Below, piece by piece: positions 8,346 to 17,317 of a DNA stretch of 37,491 bases. The notes beneath the pieces are model-generated. The model ran no database searches. It saw nothing but the letters and a program-made list of their open reading frames with translations, and was not told the DNA's origin. Origin of the DNA: Dehalococcoidia bacterium. Its GTDB lineage: Bacteria; Chloroflexota; Dehalococcoidia; Lucifugimonadales; UBA3495. A program made the translations under genes and the position numbers. The stretch covers positions 5,803 to 43,293 of the forward strand of contig DUCU01000016.1 of the NCBI GenBank assembly GCA_012959605.1, given 5' to 3'. Numbering within the stretch: position 1 is the stretch's first letter; the number at the start of each line of letters is the position of its first letter.

Positions 8346-9356
8346 TTAGAATTTCTTGATCCGGGGAATGACCTCACGCCCCAACAATTCTATCTGCTTC
8401 AACACCTGCTCCTGGGGCATGCCGGGCCACTGCATACGACAGACCATATGGTTCACGCCGAGTTCGTCGTGATAGCGGCGGAACTCGTCGACTATATCGT
8501 CCGGGGAACCCAGCAGGAACCGATCCTTGGCCAGGTCCTGGTAGGGCACGCTGAAGCTCTCTTCACCGGGCAAAGCTTTGTCCTGCCCCCAATCGGCATA
8601 GGCTTTGTACTTGGCCTCAAGGAATGGCTGGCTCTCAATGTAGGCGGTCTCCCGGTCTTCGGCCACGTACATCTCACGCATCATTGGCAGTTCATCCGGC
8701 ACGGGGTTTCCAAACTCTTCCAAGGCTGCTTTGTAGCGAGTCCATTGGTCGGCGACCATGGGCACGGTTGCGTGGGGGTTGATCAGCCAGGGATAACCCC
8801 AACGGGCGGCGCGGCGAATTGCCACGTCGTTATTGGCCGCCACCCAGATGGGCGGATGAGGGTTCTGCACCGGCTTGGTGCTGAGCTTGGTCTTGGGCAC
8901 CGTGTAGTACTTGCCATTGAACTCGATCTCGTCTTCAGACCACAGTCGCTTGATCAGGTCCATAGCCTCGTTCATGCGCCCAACACGCTCTCCGCGTTGC
9001 ACGCCAAAAGCCGTGTATTCTTCGTCCCGGTAACCCAGGCCAACGCCAAAGACAAACTTGCCGTTGGTGATGGCGTCCAATGTGGCAATGCTCTCAGCCA
9101 GTTCAACCGGGTTGTGCAGTGGCACCAGGATTACGGTGGCCGCCACCTGCATATCGCCGGCATCAGCAGCCAGGCGAGCCAGCAGAGTCAGTGAAGTACT
9201 CATCTGATAAGGTGCCGCCAAGTAATGTTGGCCGGTGGCAATCAGGCTGAATCCAACGTCCCTTGCCGCCCTGACCTGCTCTGAACTCTCCTCTATCTTT
9301 TCCGACATAGATTCGCCGGGGAGATACTGGTTGGTGACAAAAAATCCTAGTTTCAA
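8346..9356 (-). CDS. LLM-class flavin-dependent oxidoreductase
   Basis: 336-residue TIM-barrel protein of the bacterial luciferase / F420-dependent family. Family marks: MKLGFFVTNQY at the start, ATGQHYLAAPYQ, QVAATVILVPLHNPVELAE, GKFVFGVGLGYRDEEYTAFGV, and NPHPPIWVAANNDVAIRRAA. These enzymes use reduced FMN or F420 to oxidise diverse organic substrates; the substrate cannot be assigned. The start codon is TTG (9354-9356), supported by a strong AAGGAG five bases before it. Transcribed alone or ahead of the EMO operon, from which a hairpin separates it. A second member of the family lies at 23086. Confidence 0.92.
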   Translation of the reverse strand: MKLGFFVTNQYLPGESMSEKIEESSEQVRAARDVGFSLIATGQHYLAAPYQMSTSLTLLARLAADAGDMQVAATVILVPLHNPVELAESIATLDAITNGKFVFGVGLGYRDEEYTAFGVQRGERVGRMNEAMDLIKRLWSEDEIEFNGKYYTVPKTKLSTKPVQNPHPPIWVAANNDVAIRRAARWGYPWLINPHATVPMVADQWTRYKAALEEFGNPVPDELPMMREMYVAEDRETAYIESQPFLEAKYKAYADWGQDKALPGEESFSVPYQDLAKDRFLLGSPDDIVDEFRRYHDELGVNHMVCRMQWPGMPQEQVLKQIELLGREVIPRIKKF

Positions 9357-9407
9357 GGGGTCTCCTTATCAGCCTTTCGGCGTCCGATATTATGTGAAAT
9401 CGACACT

Positions 9408-9433
9408 TGTGAGAAACGCATATCGATCTCACA
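9408..9433. promoter_or_regulatory. Inverted repeat between the LLM and FAH genes
   Basis: TGTGAGA (9408-9414) and TCTCACA (9427-9433), spacer 12, about 50 bases upstream of the leftward LLM gene. Candidate operator; no regulator is identified. Confidence 0.3.
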
Positions 9434-9541
9434 CGTGAAACGGCGTTCAGGCATGTATTTTAGTCCGTGAGCAATTGTCAAACAACCCTAAAAATCCCTT
9501 GCCTCGCCTGGGTATAACAAGTAGAATCCGCGATTGACTCG

Positions 9542-9574
9542 GGTTGTTTATCCCGGCTCTTTAACTAAACAACC
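9542..9574. promoter_or_regulatory. Inverted repeat in the FAH gene promoter region
   Basis: GGTTGTTTA (9542-9550) and TAAACAACC (9566-9574), exact 9-bp arms with a 15-base spacer, start 3 bases after a -35-like TTGACT (9534-9539). The position would suit an operator or a leader hairpin for the gene at 9602. Confidence 0.35.
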
Positions 9575-9601
9575 AACTACACAAACATGATTAGGAGCAG
9601 C

Positions 9602-10390
9602 ATGAAAATCGCACGCTTCCGCAGCAATGGACGGACCGCTTATGGGGTGGTCCAGGGTGATGAGGTGGTGGAGATAAGAGGCAGCATCTATACCCGATTC
9701 CGCCTGACCGACACAAAATACCCGCTGCAGGACATCAAGCTCCTACCGCCGACAGATCCGTCTGAGATCTGGTGTCCTGGCCTGAACTTTGCCAACCATT
9801 TGGAATACGCCGCCGGCGTGTTGGGCGACGACGCACCCGAAGTTCCCACTCACCCAAATCCCTGGATTAAAGCCAGGGGCTCGCTCACCGGCACCGGCGA
9901 ACCCATTGTGCTACCCAGTGATTCGACTGACGTCCATTACGAGGGCGAAGCTGTAGCCGTAATTGGGAAGACTTGCCACCGAGTTTCCCCTGAAGATGCG
10001 CCCAAGTACATCCTTGGGTACACCTGCGGAAACGACGTTAGCGACCGCGCTTGGCAGGGGGATGATTGGACATTCTGGCGGGCCAAAGGCTCAGACACGT
10101 TCGCTCCGGTTGGCCCTTGGATCGACACTGAAGTTGACCCGCAAAAGCTGGAGATGATCGTTCGGCTGAACGGTAAAGAAGTGCAGCACGGCTACACCGA
10201 AGAGATGCTGTTCTCCTTCGCTGAGGTCGTTAGCTACATCAGCCAACAGGTGACTCTACATCCGGGAGACCTGCTCTTCTCCGGCAGTACCGGCGTGACT
10301 GTGGCCCTGAAACCCGGCGACTCTGTGGACGTTGAGATTCCAAATATCGGGACACTCAGCAACTCGGTTGAGGCAGAGCCCAGCAAATAA
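9602..10390 (+). CDS. Fumarylacetoacetate hydrolase family protein
   Basis: 262-residue FAH-superfamily enzyme. The metal-binding set is visible: Glu114 and Glu116 in YEGEAV and Asp145 in CGNDVSDR. Also seen are the substrate-loop motif WCPGLNFANHLEYA and the C-terminal HPGDLLFSGSTGV, where most relatives have FTGTPxGV. Members hydrolyse, decarboxylate or isomerise beta-dicarbonyl products of aromatic catabolism. ATG 9602 is preferred over ATG 9587 because AGGAG (9593-9597) precedes it and MKIARF is the usual N-terminus. Followed by a terminator. Exact substrate unknown. Confidence 0.9.
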   Translation: MKIARFRSNGRTAYGVVQGDEVVEIRGSIYTRFRLTDTKYPLQDIKLLPPTDPSEIWCPGLNFANHLEYAAGVLGDDAPEVPTHPNPWIKARGSLTGTGEPIVLPSDSTDVHYEGEAVAVIGKTCHRVSPEDAPKYILGYTCGNDVSDRAWQGDDWTFWRAKGSDTFAPVGPWIDTEVDPQKLEMIVRLNGKEVQHGYTEEMLFSFAEVVSYISQQVTLHPGDLLFSGSTGVTVALKPGDSVDVEIPNIGTLSNSVEAEPSK

Positions 10391-10422
10391 CTCACGTTTT
10401 CCAGAGACTTAACCAGCAATTC

Positions 10423-10457
10423 AAAAGGACCTCCCGTTTTAGCGGGAGGTCCTTTTT
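10423..10457. terminator. Bidirectional terminator between the FAH and M16 genes
   Basis: AAAAGGACCTCCCG (10423-10436), loop TTTTAG, CGGGAGGTCCTTTT (10443-10456). The T-run follows on the plus strand and the A-run on the left gives a U-run for the leftward gene ending at 10481. Confidence 0.9.
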
Positions 10458-10480
10458 GTTGTTCGCTATTGGAGTCTAGG

Positions 10481-11758
10481 TTAGAAGTGGAGCATGTCCG
10501 CCAGCGTTTTGGCGCCGCCGCGAGGGCCGACCACTGCCAGTCGCATCTGTTCGTCGTTCAAGACTGACTTAGCTACTCTGGCGATATCGGATGGTTGCAC
10601 CGCGTCCAGCAGACTCACAATCTCGTCTGGGGTCCGCACTTGATTTTGCAACAGTTCCTGCCCTCCAAGCCATGATGCCACCGCCCGAGTGTCTTCCATC
10701 CGCAGCAACAGGGTCCCTTTGGAGTATTCCCTGGCCTTGTTGAGTTCCTGCTCGCTGGGGTCTTCGTGCATACCGTGGAACTCACTGACAATGGTTTTGA
10801 CAGCGTCGTTGGTCTTTTGTGGTTCCACTCCACAATAAACAACCAACGCCCCTGTGTCACGGTAACTGCTGGTTGAACTGCTTACGTCGTAGGCCAGACC
10901 CTGTTCCTCTCGCAGGTTCAAAAACAGCCGGCTGCTCATGCCATCGCCCAAGATGGTGTTCATTAAGTTGAAGGCGTACCGATCCGGGTCGGCCATGGAC
11001 AGCCCGGGCACACCGAGGCACAAGTGGGTCTGGTCGCTGCGTCGGCGTTCTATTTTAACCACTGAACCTGAAGAGCTCGTGACCGGCTCCCAGTCCAGGG
11101 ATTTGAGCGGCTTCCAGTCTTGAGTTGTCTCCACCAGCATGTCCACGATCTCGTCGTGGGTCACGTTACCTGCCACCGCAATCACGGTGTTGGCCGGGTT
11201 GTATTGCTGCGTCATATAGTCGTGGATATCTTTCTGCTGAATATCAGCCACTGTTTCCAGAGTTCCGCCAACGTCACGACCCATGGCCTGGTCCGGCCAC
11301 ATGGCTTCGTCAATCAGCAAGTCCACCCGGTATGACGGCTGGTCGTAGGTCATCCTAAGTTCTTCTTGGATGACCTCTCGCTCCTTCTCAACCTCTTCCG
11401 GGTCGAGGCGAGAATGCAGCACCATATCCATTAACACCGCAAACGCAATCTTGAAGTGGAGTTTGGCTACTTTGACCCAGAAGACAGTCATTTCCCGGTC
11501 AGTGCTGGCGTTCATGATGCCGCCAACGCCCTCGATGGCCTCGCTGACGGCACGAGCGGTTGGCCAGTTCTCCGTGCCCTTGAACGGCAGATGCTCTATG
11601 AAATGCGAGACGCCGGCCAGTTCGTCGGACTCGTATCGGGAGCCCGCACCAACACAGATGACCATGGAGACCGACTGGGTATGGGCCATGGTCGATGTCA
11701 GAACACGCAGTTTGTTATCCAGCACAGAACGTTGGTACATGTACTCCTTGGGGATCAT
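10481..11758 (-). CDS. M16-family zinc peptidase (processing-peptidase type)
   Basis: 425 residues, the usual size for single M16B subunits. The inverted zinc motif HxxEH is seen as HFIEH (52-56) followed by LPFKGT, with the third ligand Glu in REVIQEELRM (about 132). The C-terminal half is the inactive-like repeat with GMSSRLFLNLREEQGLAY, typical of the family. Homologues include the mitochondrial processing peptidase and bacterial PqqL/YmxG-like enzymes; substrates are peptides or signal fragments. Both domains are present, so it could act as a homodimer. The start may be ATG 11758 or ATG 11740. It lies 23 bases after the MBL-fold gene on the same strand. Confidence 0.92.
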   Translation of the reverse strand: MIPKEYMYQRSVLDNKLRVLTSTMAHTQSVSMVICVGAGSRYESDELAGVSHFIEHLPFKGTENWPTARAVSEAIEGVGGIMNASTDREMTVFWVKVAKLHFKIAFAVLMDMVLHSRLDPEEVEKEREVIQEELRMTYDQPSYRVDLLIDEAMWPDQAMGRDVGGTLETVADIQQKDIHDYMTQQYNPANTVIAVAGNVTHDEIVDMLVETTQDWKPLKSLDWEPVTSSSGSVVKIERRRSDQTHLCLGVPGLSMADPDRYAFNLMNTILGDGMSSRLFLNLREEQGLAYDVSSSTSSYRDTGALVVYCGVEPQKTNDAVKTIVSEFHGMHEDPSEQELNKAREYSKGTLLLRMEDTRAVASWLGGQELLQNQVRTPDEIVSLLDAVQPSDIARVAKSVLNDEQMRLAVVGPRGGAKTLADMLHF

Positions 11759-11781
11759 TTAAGGTTGTAACCGTACGAGGT

Positions 11782-12423
11782 TTAAGAGTTGAGCCAGTCC
11801 ACGTCGCCGGACATGTTGTCGGCATGCGACTTGGAAGCAAAAACGGTGTAGCGACGGCGGGCTTCACCAATGGTGGTGTCGTCGCCGTGGCCAGGGTAGA
11901 CGTTGGTGTCATCGGGCAGTGCCAACAGCTTGGTCGTGATGCTATTCAGCAGTTGGACAAAGGCCTCCGGACTCCGGGACTTACCGGGGCCACCTGGGAA
12001 CAGGGTGTCACCGGAGAACAGGTGTTTGCCCACCAGGAAACAAGACGCGCCGTCGGTGTGCCCGGGGGTGTTCAGCACCGTTAATTCTTGGTTGCCAAAC
12101 TTGATGACCGTGCCGTCGGTCAGATCCAATTCCGGAGGTCGCGGCAGGGCGTGGGCGTCGGCCGGGGAGATACCCACCGGAGCGTCTACCTTGCCGGTGA
12201 TCTCGCCAAATCCGGCCAGGTGATCGCCATGGTTATGGGTGATGATGATAGCCTTGATATTCTCGTCGCTGATGGCGTCGAGAAGTTTTTCAGGCTGCCC
12301 TGGAGTGTCGATCAAGATGCATTCGTTGGTCTCAGGACAGGTGATGAGGTAGCCGTTGTTCCCCATGGCGCTCATCCCGGCAACTTTGGTGATCTTTACT
12401 TCGCCGTCATAGTGCAATGCCAT
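11782..12423 (-). CDS. MBL-fold metallo-hydrolase (glyoxalase II-like)
   Basis: 213 residues. The metallo-beta-lactamase signature is THNHGDHLAG (H-n-H-n-D-H), with later ligands in LNTPGHTDGASCFLV, HLFSGDTLFPGGPG and VYPGHGDDTTIG. This pattern fits the hydroxyacylglutathione-hydrolase / persulfide-dioxygenase-like group, which hydrolyses thioesters; the C-terminal helical substrate domain of true GloB is missing, so the substrate is open. ATG 12423 has GGGGAG seven bases upstream. Leftward gene between uvrA and the M16 peptidase, probably co-transcribed with at least the latter. Confidence 0.9.
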   Translation of the reverse strand: MALHYDGEVKITKVAGMSAMGNNGYLITCPETNECILIDTPGQPEKLLDAISDENIKAIIITHNHGDHLAGFGEITGKVDAPVGISPADAHALPRPPELDLTDGTVIKFGNQELTVLNTPGHTDGASCFLVGKHLFSGDTLFPGGPGKSRSPEAFVQLLNSITTKLLALPDDTNVYPGHGDDTTIGEARRRYTVFASKSHADNMSGDVDWLNS

Positions 12424-12503
12424 ATCGCATCTCCCCAGTTGGTTTTTCAGGTGGTGTATTTAGTATCTGATTTTAGCAGAGCGTGCCGCCTATTGAGTCG
12501 GGC

Positions 12504-15500
12504 TTAATCCCCGGCCGCTGCAACCGCCGGTTCTTTGGTTTTGGACTTGCTGGTTTTCTTGGTCGCCTTGGCTAGTTTGGTAGTCTTGTCTGATTTTGCA
12601 GCGGAAGTTTTGGCTTTCGCCTTGGACGAGCTTGCGCTACGCCCCGACGATGTCAGCAGCTTTTTCAGGTAAATCCCTGTAAATGACTTGAGATTATCCG
12701 CCATCTGCTCCGGTGTGCCGGTGGCAATGAGCTCGCCGCCCTTGTCGCCGGCGCCAGGACCCAGGTCAATCAACCAGTCTGAGTTCTTAATCACGTCCAG
12801 GTTGTGTTCGATCAAGATCACCGTGTTGCCAGTGTCCACCAGCCGGTGCAAAACGCCCAGCAGTGCGGCGGTGTCTGAGAAAGACAGGCCGGTGGTGGGT
12901 TCGTCCAGCAGATAGATGGTCTTGCCGGTGGCCCGTTTTGATAGTTCAGTTGCCAGCTTCACTCGCTGGGCCTCGCCTCCAGAAAGAGTGGTGGCAGGCT
13001 GACCCAACTTGATGTAGCCCAGGCCCACGTCCCGCATGGTCTCTAACTTGGGCTTGATGCGCGGGAAGTTGATGAAAAACTCCAGCGCCTGGGCCACAGT
13101 CATATCCAGCACTTCAGCGATGTTCTTGCCCCGCAGGGTTACTTCCAGCGCTTCCCGGTTGTACCGGGCTCCCTGGCAAATCTCGCAGGGAACCGTCACA
13201 TCGGGCAGGAACTGCATCTCTATCTGGTTATAGCCTTCGCCCTGGCAGGCTTCACAACGCCCGCCCCTGACGTTGAACGAGAACCGGCCCGCCGCATAGC
13301 CCCGGACCTTGGCCTCTGGCAAACTGGCGAACAGGTCTCTGATGGGAGTGAAGGCCCCAGTGTAGGTGGCCGGGTTGCTCCGTGGCGTCCGTCCGATTGG
13401 CGACTGGTCGATGTTCACGACCTTGTCTACACCTTCGACACCGACTATATCTCGGTGCAAACCAGGCAAATCACGCCCCTTGTTAATAACTTGGTTCAAC
13501 TTCTTATAGAGAATCTCGTAGACCAAGCTGCTCTTGCCGGAACCGGAAACTCCGGTAACACTGACCAACCGACCCAATGGGAAGGTCACGTCTATATTCT
13601 TGAGATTGTTCTCTTTAGCGCCTTTGATCTTTATGGAGTGTCCGTTCCCCTTGCGCCGTTTCTCGGGATAGGGCACGATTTTGCGGCCGCTGAGATAGGC
13701 ACCGGTCAGGGAATCGGGGTTGGCTTCAATCTCGGCAACGGTGCCAGTGGCCACTACCTGTCCACCATGCTCCCCGGCTCCAGGGCCAAGGTCAGCTATG
13801 AAATCCGCCGCCCGCATCATGGCTTCGTCGTGCTCAACAACCAATACCGTGTTGCCCAAGTCTTTCAGGCGCAGCAGGGTATTGATCAGTCGGTGGTCGT
13901 CGTGGGGATGCAGGCCCACCGTGGGCTCATCGCAGACGTAAAGCACGCCGGTCAGACCGGAACCGATCTGCGTGGCCAGGCGGACGCGTTGGGCTTCACC
14001 TCCGGAAAGGGTCCGGGCGGTGCGGTCCATGGTTACGTAGTCGAGGCCGATACCCTCCAGGAAGTTGACCCGCCCCTCAATCTCTTTCAAGACCTGGTTA
14101 GCAATGGTCTTCTCTCTGGTGGACAACACCTGTTCGGTATGGGGGCCGGGAGCGTCTGGGTCGATGTCTCTGATCCATTCCGCTGCCTGGCCAATGTTCT
14201 TGGCGCAAACATCCATGATGCTGAGACCGCAGACCTGAACTGCCAATGCTTCTGGCCGCAGGCGTTTGCCGTCACAGGATGGACACGGACGGGCCGACAT
14301 ATAACGCTCTATCTGGGTGCGCATGTAGTCAGACTCGGTCCGCTTGTAGCGTCGCTCCAGGTTGGGAATGACGCCCTCAAAGTTGGTATCCCATTCGTAG
14401 GTTTGGCCGCGGCCAGTGCGGTGCCGCACGGTGACCTTCTTTTCGTCATTTCCGTAGAGAATTAAGTCAATCTGCTTCTGGGTCAGGTCTTTGACCGGGG
14501 TGGTGGCTGAGAAGCCGTTGGCACGGGCCACCGACTCCATCAGGCTGATGTACCAACTACTGGAAGGACCGCCCCTGGTCCAAGGCGAAATGGCGCCTTG
14601 GGACAGAGAAAGTTCTTTATTGGAGATGATTAGGTTGGGGTCTAGACTCAGTTTAAAACCCAGGCCGGTGCAATCGCTGCACGCGCCGTGGGGGCTATTG
14701 AAACTGAATGTCCTGGGCTCGATTTCCGGCAGGCTGGTGTTGCATTTGGTACAGGCAAACTGTTCAGAGAAAACCAGGGTTTCGCCGCCCTCAATGTGGG
14801 CTTCGACCACGCCGTCGCCCTCACGGATCGCCGTCTCCACAGACTCGGCAACACGGCTGATTTCCATATCCGGCCTGATAATCAGCCGGTCGATAACCAA
14901 CTCTATGTAATGCCATTTCTTCCGATCCAGTTCTACGCCGCCCATCTCTTCGAGCATGAGGATATCGCCGTTGACCCGGACGCGGACAAACCCGGATTGA
15001 CGAGCGTTTTCAAAAACGTCTTTATGCTCGCCCTTCTTGCGGCGAATCTTGGGCGCCATCAACGTGATGCGACTGCCCTCTTCCAGCTTCATGATGGAAT
15101 CAACAATCTGGGAAATGGTTTGCCGTTCTACTGGTCGACCGCACTTGGCACAATGGGGCAGACCCACTCTGGCAAAGAGCAGACGCAGATAGTCGTATAT
15201 CTCTGTAACCGTACCCACCGTGGAACGAGGGTTGTGGGAGACACCTTTTTGGTCAATGGAAATGGCCGGGGAAAGGCCTTCAATGTAATCGACGTCGGGC
15301 TTGTCCATCCGGCCCAAGAATTGCCGGGCGTAGGCGGAAAGCGACTCTACGTAACGGCGTTGGCCCTCTGCGTAGATGGTGTCAAAAGCCAGGGAACTCT
15401 TGCCGGAACCGGATACTCCGGTAATTACCACCAGCTTGTCGCGCGGGATGGTAATTTCTATATTCTTGAGGTTGTGCTCGCGGGCGCCTTTAACGTGGAT

Positions 15501-15515
15501 AAAATCCTGGGGCAT
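12504..15515 (-). CDS. uvrA: Excinuclease ABC subunit A with a basic C-terminal tail
   Basis: 1003 residues. UvrA is the damage-recognition ATPase of nucleotide excision repair and hands lesions to UvrB. Two ABC modules are present, each with [10 protein letters not shown] Walker A and an LSGGEAQRV signature, plus zinc-binding pairs ([25 protein letters not shown]-n-CEIC). ATG 15513-15515 was chosen over the upstream ATG at 15536 because the family starts near [14 protein letters not shown] and GGAG lies just before it. The last 47 or so residues are a Lys/Ala/Ser/Thr-rich low-complexity tail absent from typical UvrA. A TGG-TACAAT extended -10 lies upstream. First gene of a leftward run. Confidence 0.97.
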   Translation of the reverse strand: MPQDFIHVKGAREHNLKNIEITIPRDKLVVITGVSGSGKSSLAFDTIYAEGQRRYVESLSAYARQFLGRMDKPDVDYIEGLSPAISIDQKGVSHNPRSTVGTVTEIYDYLRLLFARVGLPHCAKCGRPVERQTISQIVDSIMKLEEGSRITLMAPKIRRKKGEHKDVFENARQSGFVRVRVNGDILMLEEMGGVELDRKKWHYIELVIDRLIIRPDMEISRVAESVETAIREGDGVVEAHIEGGETLVFSEQFACTKCNTSLPEIEPRTFSFNSPHGACSDCTGLGFKLSLDPNLIISNKELSLSQGAISPWTRGGPSSSWYISLMESVARANGFSATTPVKDLTQKQIDLILYGNDEKKVTVRHRTGRGQTYEWDTNFEGVIPNLERRYKRTESDYMRTQIERYMSARPCPSCDGKRLRPEALAVQVCGLSIMDVCAKNIGQAAEWIRDIDPDAPGPHTEQVLSTREKTIANQVLKEIEGRVNFLEGIGLDYVTMDRTARTLSGGEAQRVRLATQIGSGLTGVLYVCDEPTVGLHPHDDHRLINTLLRLKDLGNTVLVVEHDEAMMRAADFIADLGPGAGEHGGQVVATGTVAEIEANPDSLTGAYLSGRKIVPYPEKRRKGNGHSIKIKGAKENNLKNIDVTFPLGRLVSVTGVSGSGKSSLVYEILYKKLNQVINKGRDLPGLHRDIVGVEGVDKVVNIDQSPIGRTPRSNPATYTGAFTPIRDLFASLPEAKVRGYAAGRFSFNVRGGRCEACQGEGYNQIEMQFLPDVTVPCEICQGARYNREALEVTLRGKNIAEVLDMTVAQALEFFINFPRIKPKLETMRDVGLGYIKLGQPATTLSGGEAQRVKLATELSKRATGKTIYLLDEPTTGLSFSDTAALLGVLHRLVDTGNTVILIEHNLDVIKNSDWLIDLGPGAGDKGGELIATGTPEQMADNLKSFTGIYLKKLLTSSGRSASSSKAKAKTSAAKSDKTTKLAKATKKTSKSKTKEPAVAAAGD

Positions 15516-15548
15516 ACAACTCCACCACTCACCCAAATATCGACCTAC

Positions 15549-15557
15549 ATTGTACCA
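15549..15557 (-). promoter_or_regulatory. Candidate extended -10 promoter for uvrA
   Basis: Read leftward: TGG followed by TACAAT (complement of 15549-15557), giving a leader of about 27 bases before the uvrA ATG. No LexA-type GAAC-n4-GTTC box was seen nearby. Confidence 0.35.
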
Positions 15558-15667
15558 TCGTTATGACAATCTAATGCCTTTTGGTGTGAATGTTGGGGTA
15601 GTATGATGAGTCTGCAATATCAAAAAAAACGCATTCACATGTATTAAATGTAAAAACAGGCAAAATA

Positions 15668-16156
15668 ATGACACAGCAAAATGGACAACAATACTTAGCC
15701 TCCATTCTTTTGCAACGGCGGATACTTGAAACTATTCCGATTGATCCACCAATCGGCTATTCCCAGCTGCAAGAAAAGACGCACCTTTCCGGGTCTGATC
15801 TTGGTGGTGGGTTATTAGAGCTGGAAGCTCTGGGCGTTATAACCAAGACGCAAACCTCGGATATTGCACTGTATTGCAGGGTTTCCAATGCTTCAGAAAA
15901 AGAGTGGTATTCCGTGACTGAAGCAGCTACCTATCTCTCCGTCTCCAGGCGCACGGTCCAGCAATTGATCCATGACGGCGAAATGATTGCCTATCGCGTT
16001 GGTCGCGGAGGGCACCATAGGATCCGTCGGATGGATCTGGACTCTCCGATGCACCGTAACGACCCTACAGGGTTGACTGAATTATCCGCGGCAGAAGACC
16101 CCGTACTGGCTGAGTTATGGGATAACGAGCAAGATACTGCTTACGACCGACTTTAA
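15668..16156 (+). CDS. Excisionase-type HTH protein with antitoxin-like C-terminus
   Basis: 162 residues. Residues 10-72 look like a small winged-helix segment (LLQRRILETIPIDPP, then GLLELEALGVI). Residues 80-125 are an excisionase/MerR-type helix-turn-helix (WYSVTEAATYLSVSRRTVQQLI, then YRVGRGGHHRIRR). The C-terminus EDPVLAELWDNEQDTAYDRL resembles the toxin-binding tail of MazE/PemI-type antitoxins, whose genes commonly end with an EIWDN-n-YD-L pattern just as the toxin begins. That fits the MazF-like remnant that overlaps its 3' end. The likely role is DNA-binding antitoxin and autoregulator of a type II toxin-antitoxin module; a plain regulator is the alternative. Shine-Dalgarno is weak (AGG before ATG 15668). 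Confidence 0.75.
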   Translation: MTQQNGQQYLASILLQRRILETIPIDPPIGYSQLQEKTHLSGSDLGGGLLELEALGVITKTQTSDIALYCRVSNASEKEWYSVTEAATYLSVSRRTVQQLIHDGEMIAYRVGRGGHHRIRRMDLDSPMHRNDPTGLTELSAAEDPVLAELWDNEQDTAYDRL

Positions 16157-16486
16157 GCGGGGAGACATCGTTCTGGTGAATTTCGTGTCTCGGATGAGAC
16201 CACCAGCAAGCGTCGGCTTGTTTTGCTTCTCAGTTCCGAACGATACATGGAAGGCCGACAAGAAGTGATTGTCGCCGCCATCACCAGCAACACCCTCCGC
16301 TTGCTGGAAGGCGACCACTTGATGTTCGATTGGGAAGAAGCCGGATTTTTGTTTCCGTCGGTCACCACTGGAATCGTGAGGACAATCAAGCAAAACATGA
16401 TTGAACGAAAGATGGGGGTTGTTTCCACAAATGACCTGGTTGAGATAGAGTTTAAGTTGTCCCAATTCCTGGAGTTGAATAGTTAA
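16137..16486 (+). pseudogene. MazF/PemK-like toxin, frameshifted and without a normal start
   Basis: The 5' part reads TDFKRGDIVLVNF (16146-16184), a textbook MazF/PemK N-terminus, then continues correctly only after a shift to the next frame at about 16181-16186: RVSDETTSKRRLVLLLSSERY, EVIVAAITSN, and LFPSVTTGIVRTIKQNMIERKMGVVS to the TAA at 16484-16486. One T is missing in the run AATTTCG. In addition no ATG, GTG or TTG opens the first frame; the nearest candidate is CTG 16137, and ACG 16143 sits where an ATG would be expected. The toxin would be an mRNA-cleaving ribonuclease paired with the preceding antitoxin-like gene, whose stop it overlaps. A sequencing error is possible. Confidence 0.75.
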
Positions 16487-16489
16487 ATA

Positions 16490-17287
16490 ATGAGCCGCGA
16501 ACTTTTTGGCGTTTCCAAAGCATTTATCGGTGTGGTCCATCTACTGCCCCTGCCTGGTTCTCCCCGTTGGGGCGGCAGTATGCGTGCGGTGATTGACCGG
16601 GCCGAGGAAGAGGCCAACATACTGGAGCAGGGCGGCGTGAACGGGATCATCGTTGAGAATTTTGGCGACGTTCCGTTCCGCACTGGGCGGCTAGACCCAG
16701 AGACCATCGCTGGCATGACGGTGGCGGTGGAGCGGGTGGAAGAAGTGGTCGCCGTTCCCGTGGGCATCAATATGCTGCGGAACGACGCCCTGTCTGCCCT
16801 GGGAATCGCGGCTGTCACCGGCGCCAAGTTCATCCGCGTAAACGTCCACTACGGAGTGATGGCGGCGGAAGAGGGACTGATTGAGGGAGAAGCCTACCAG
16901 ACGATGCGCCACCGCAAAGACCTCGGCGCCGACGTTAAAGTGCTAGCGGACGTTTTAGTGAAGCACGCCGTTCCTCTGGGGTCGGTTGACCTTGGGTTGG
17001 TGTCCCGAGAGACTGTGCAAAGAGGCTTGGCAGATGGGTTAATCGTGTCCGGAGCAGCGACCGGCCTGGAAACAGCCAGCTTTGACGTCTCAGTTGTGCG
17101 CCGCGCGATGCCCGATGGCCTGGTTTTGGTGGGCAGCGGTGTTACCGAAAAGAACATCTGGCGCGTGATCGAACACTCCGACGGCGCAATCATCGGCACG
17201 AGTCTAAAAGAGGGCGGAAACGTCAACAACAAAGTGGATCCGGAGCGGGTCCGCCGCATGGCAGAGATTTTCGACACCCTGCCTTAG
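16490..17287 (+). CDS. BtpA/SgcQ family TIM-barrel protein
   Basis: 265 residues. The family signature is clear: FIGVVHLLPLPGSPRWGG near the N-terminus, VNGIIVENFGDVPF, VPVGINMLRNDALSALGIAAVTGAKFIRVNVHYG, SGAATGLETA, and LVGSGVTEKNI with DGAIIGTSLKEGG at the phosphate-binding end of the barrel. BtpA is linked to photosystem I assembly in cyanobacteria and SgcQ to a sugar operon in E. coli; in non-phototrophs the reaction is unknown. It starts 3 bases after the toxin remnant with no visible Shine-Dalgarno, so its translation may once have been coupled to it. Converges on the dehydrogenase gene. Confidence 0.9.
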   Translation: MSRELFGVSKAFIGVVHLLPLPGSPRWGGSMRAVIDRAEEEANILEQGGVNGIIVENFGDVPFRTGRLDPETIAGMTVAVERVEEVVAVPVGINMLRNDALSALGIAAVTGAKFIRVNVHYGVMAAEEGLIEGEAYQTMRHRKDLGADVKVLADVLVKHAVPLGSVDLGLVSRETVQRGLADGLIVSGAATGLETASFDVSVVRRAMPDGLVLVGSGVTEKNIWRVIEHSDGAIIGTSLKEGGNVNNKVDPERVRRMAEIFDTLP

Positions 17288-17317
17288 AGTGCTTAAGAAA
17301 GGATTGTTCTCCGGGGA

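Noticed and set aside
8448-9194. 248-residue plus-strand frame opposite the LLM gene
   Set aside because: Antisense shadow; the leftward LLM protein carries all the family motifs.
13455-15566. Long plus-strand frames (13455-14465 and 14688-15566) opposite uvrA
   Set aside because: They are antisense shadows of a fully conserved uvrA and have no family-like sequence.
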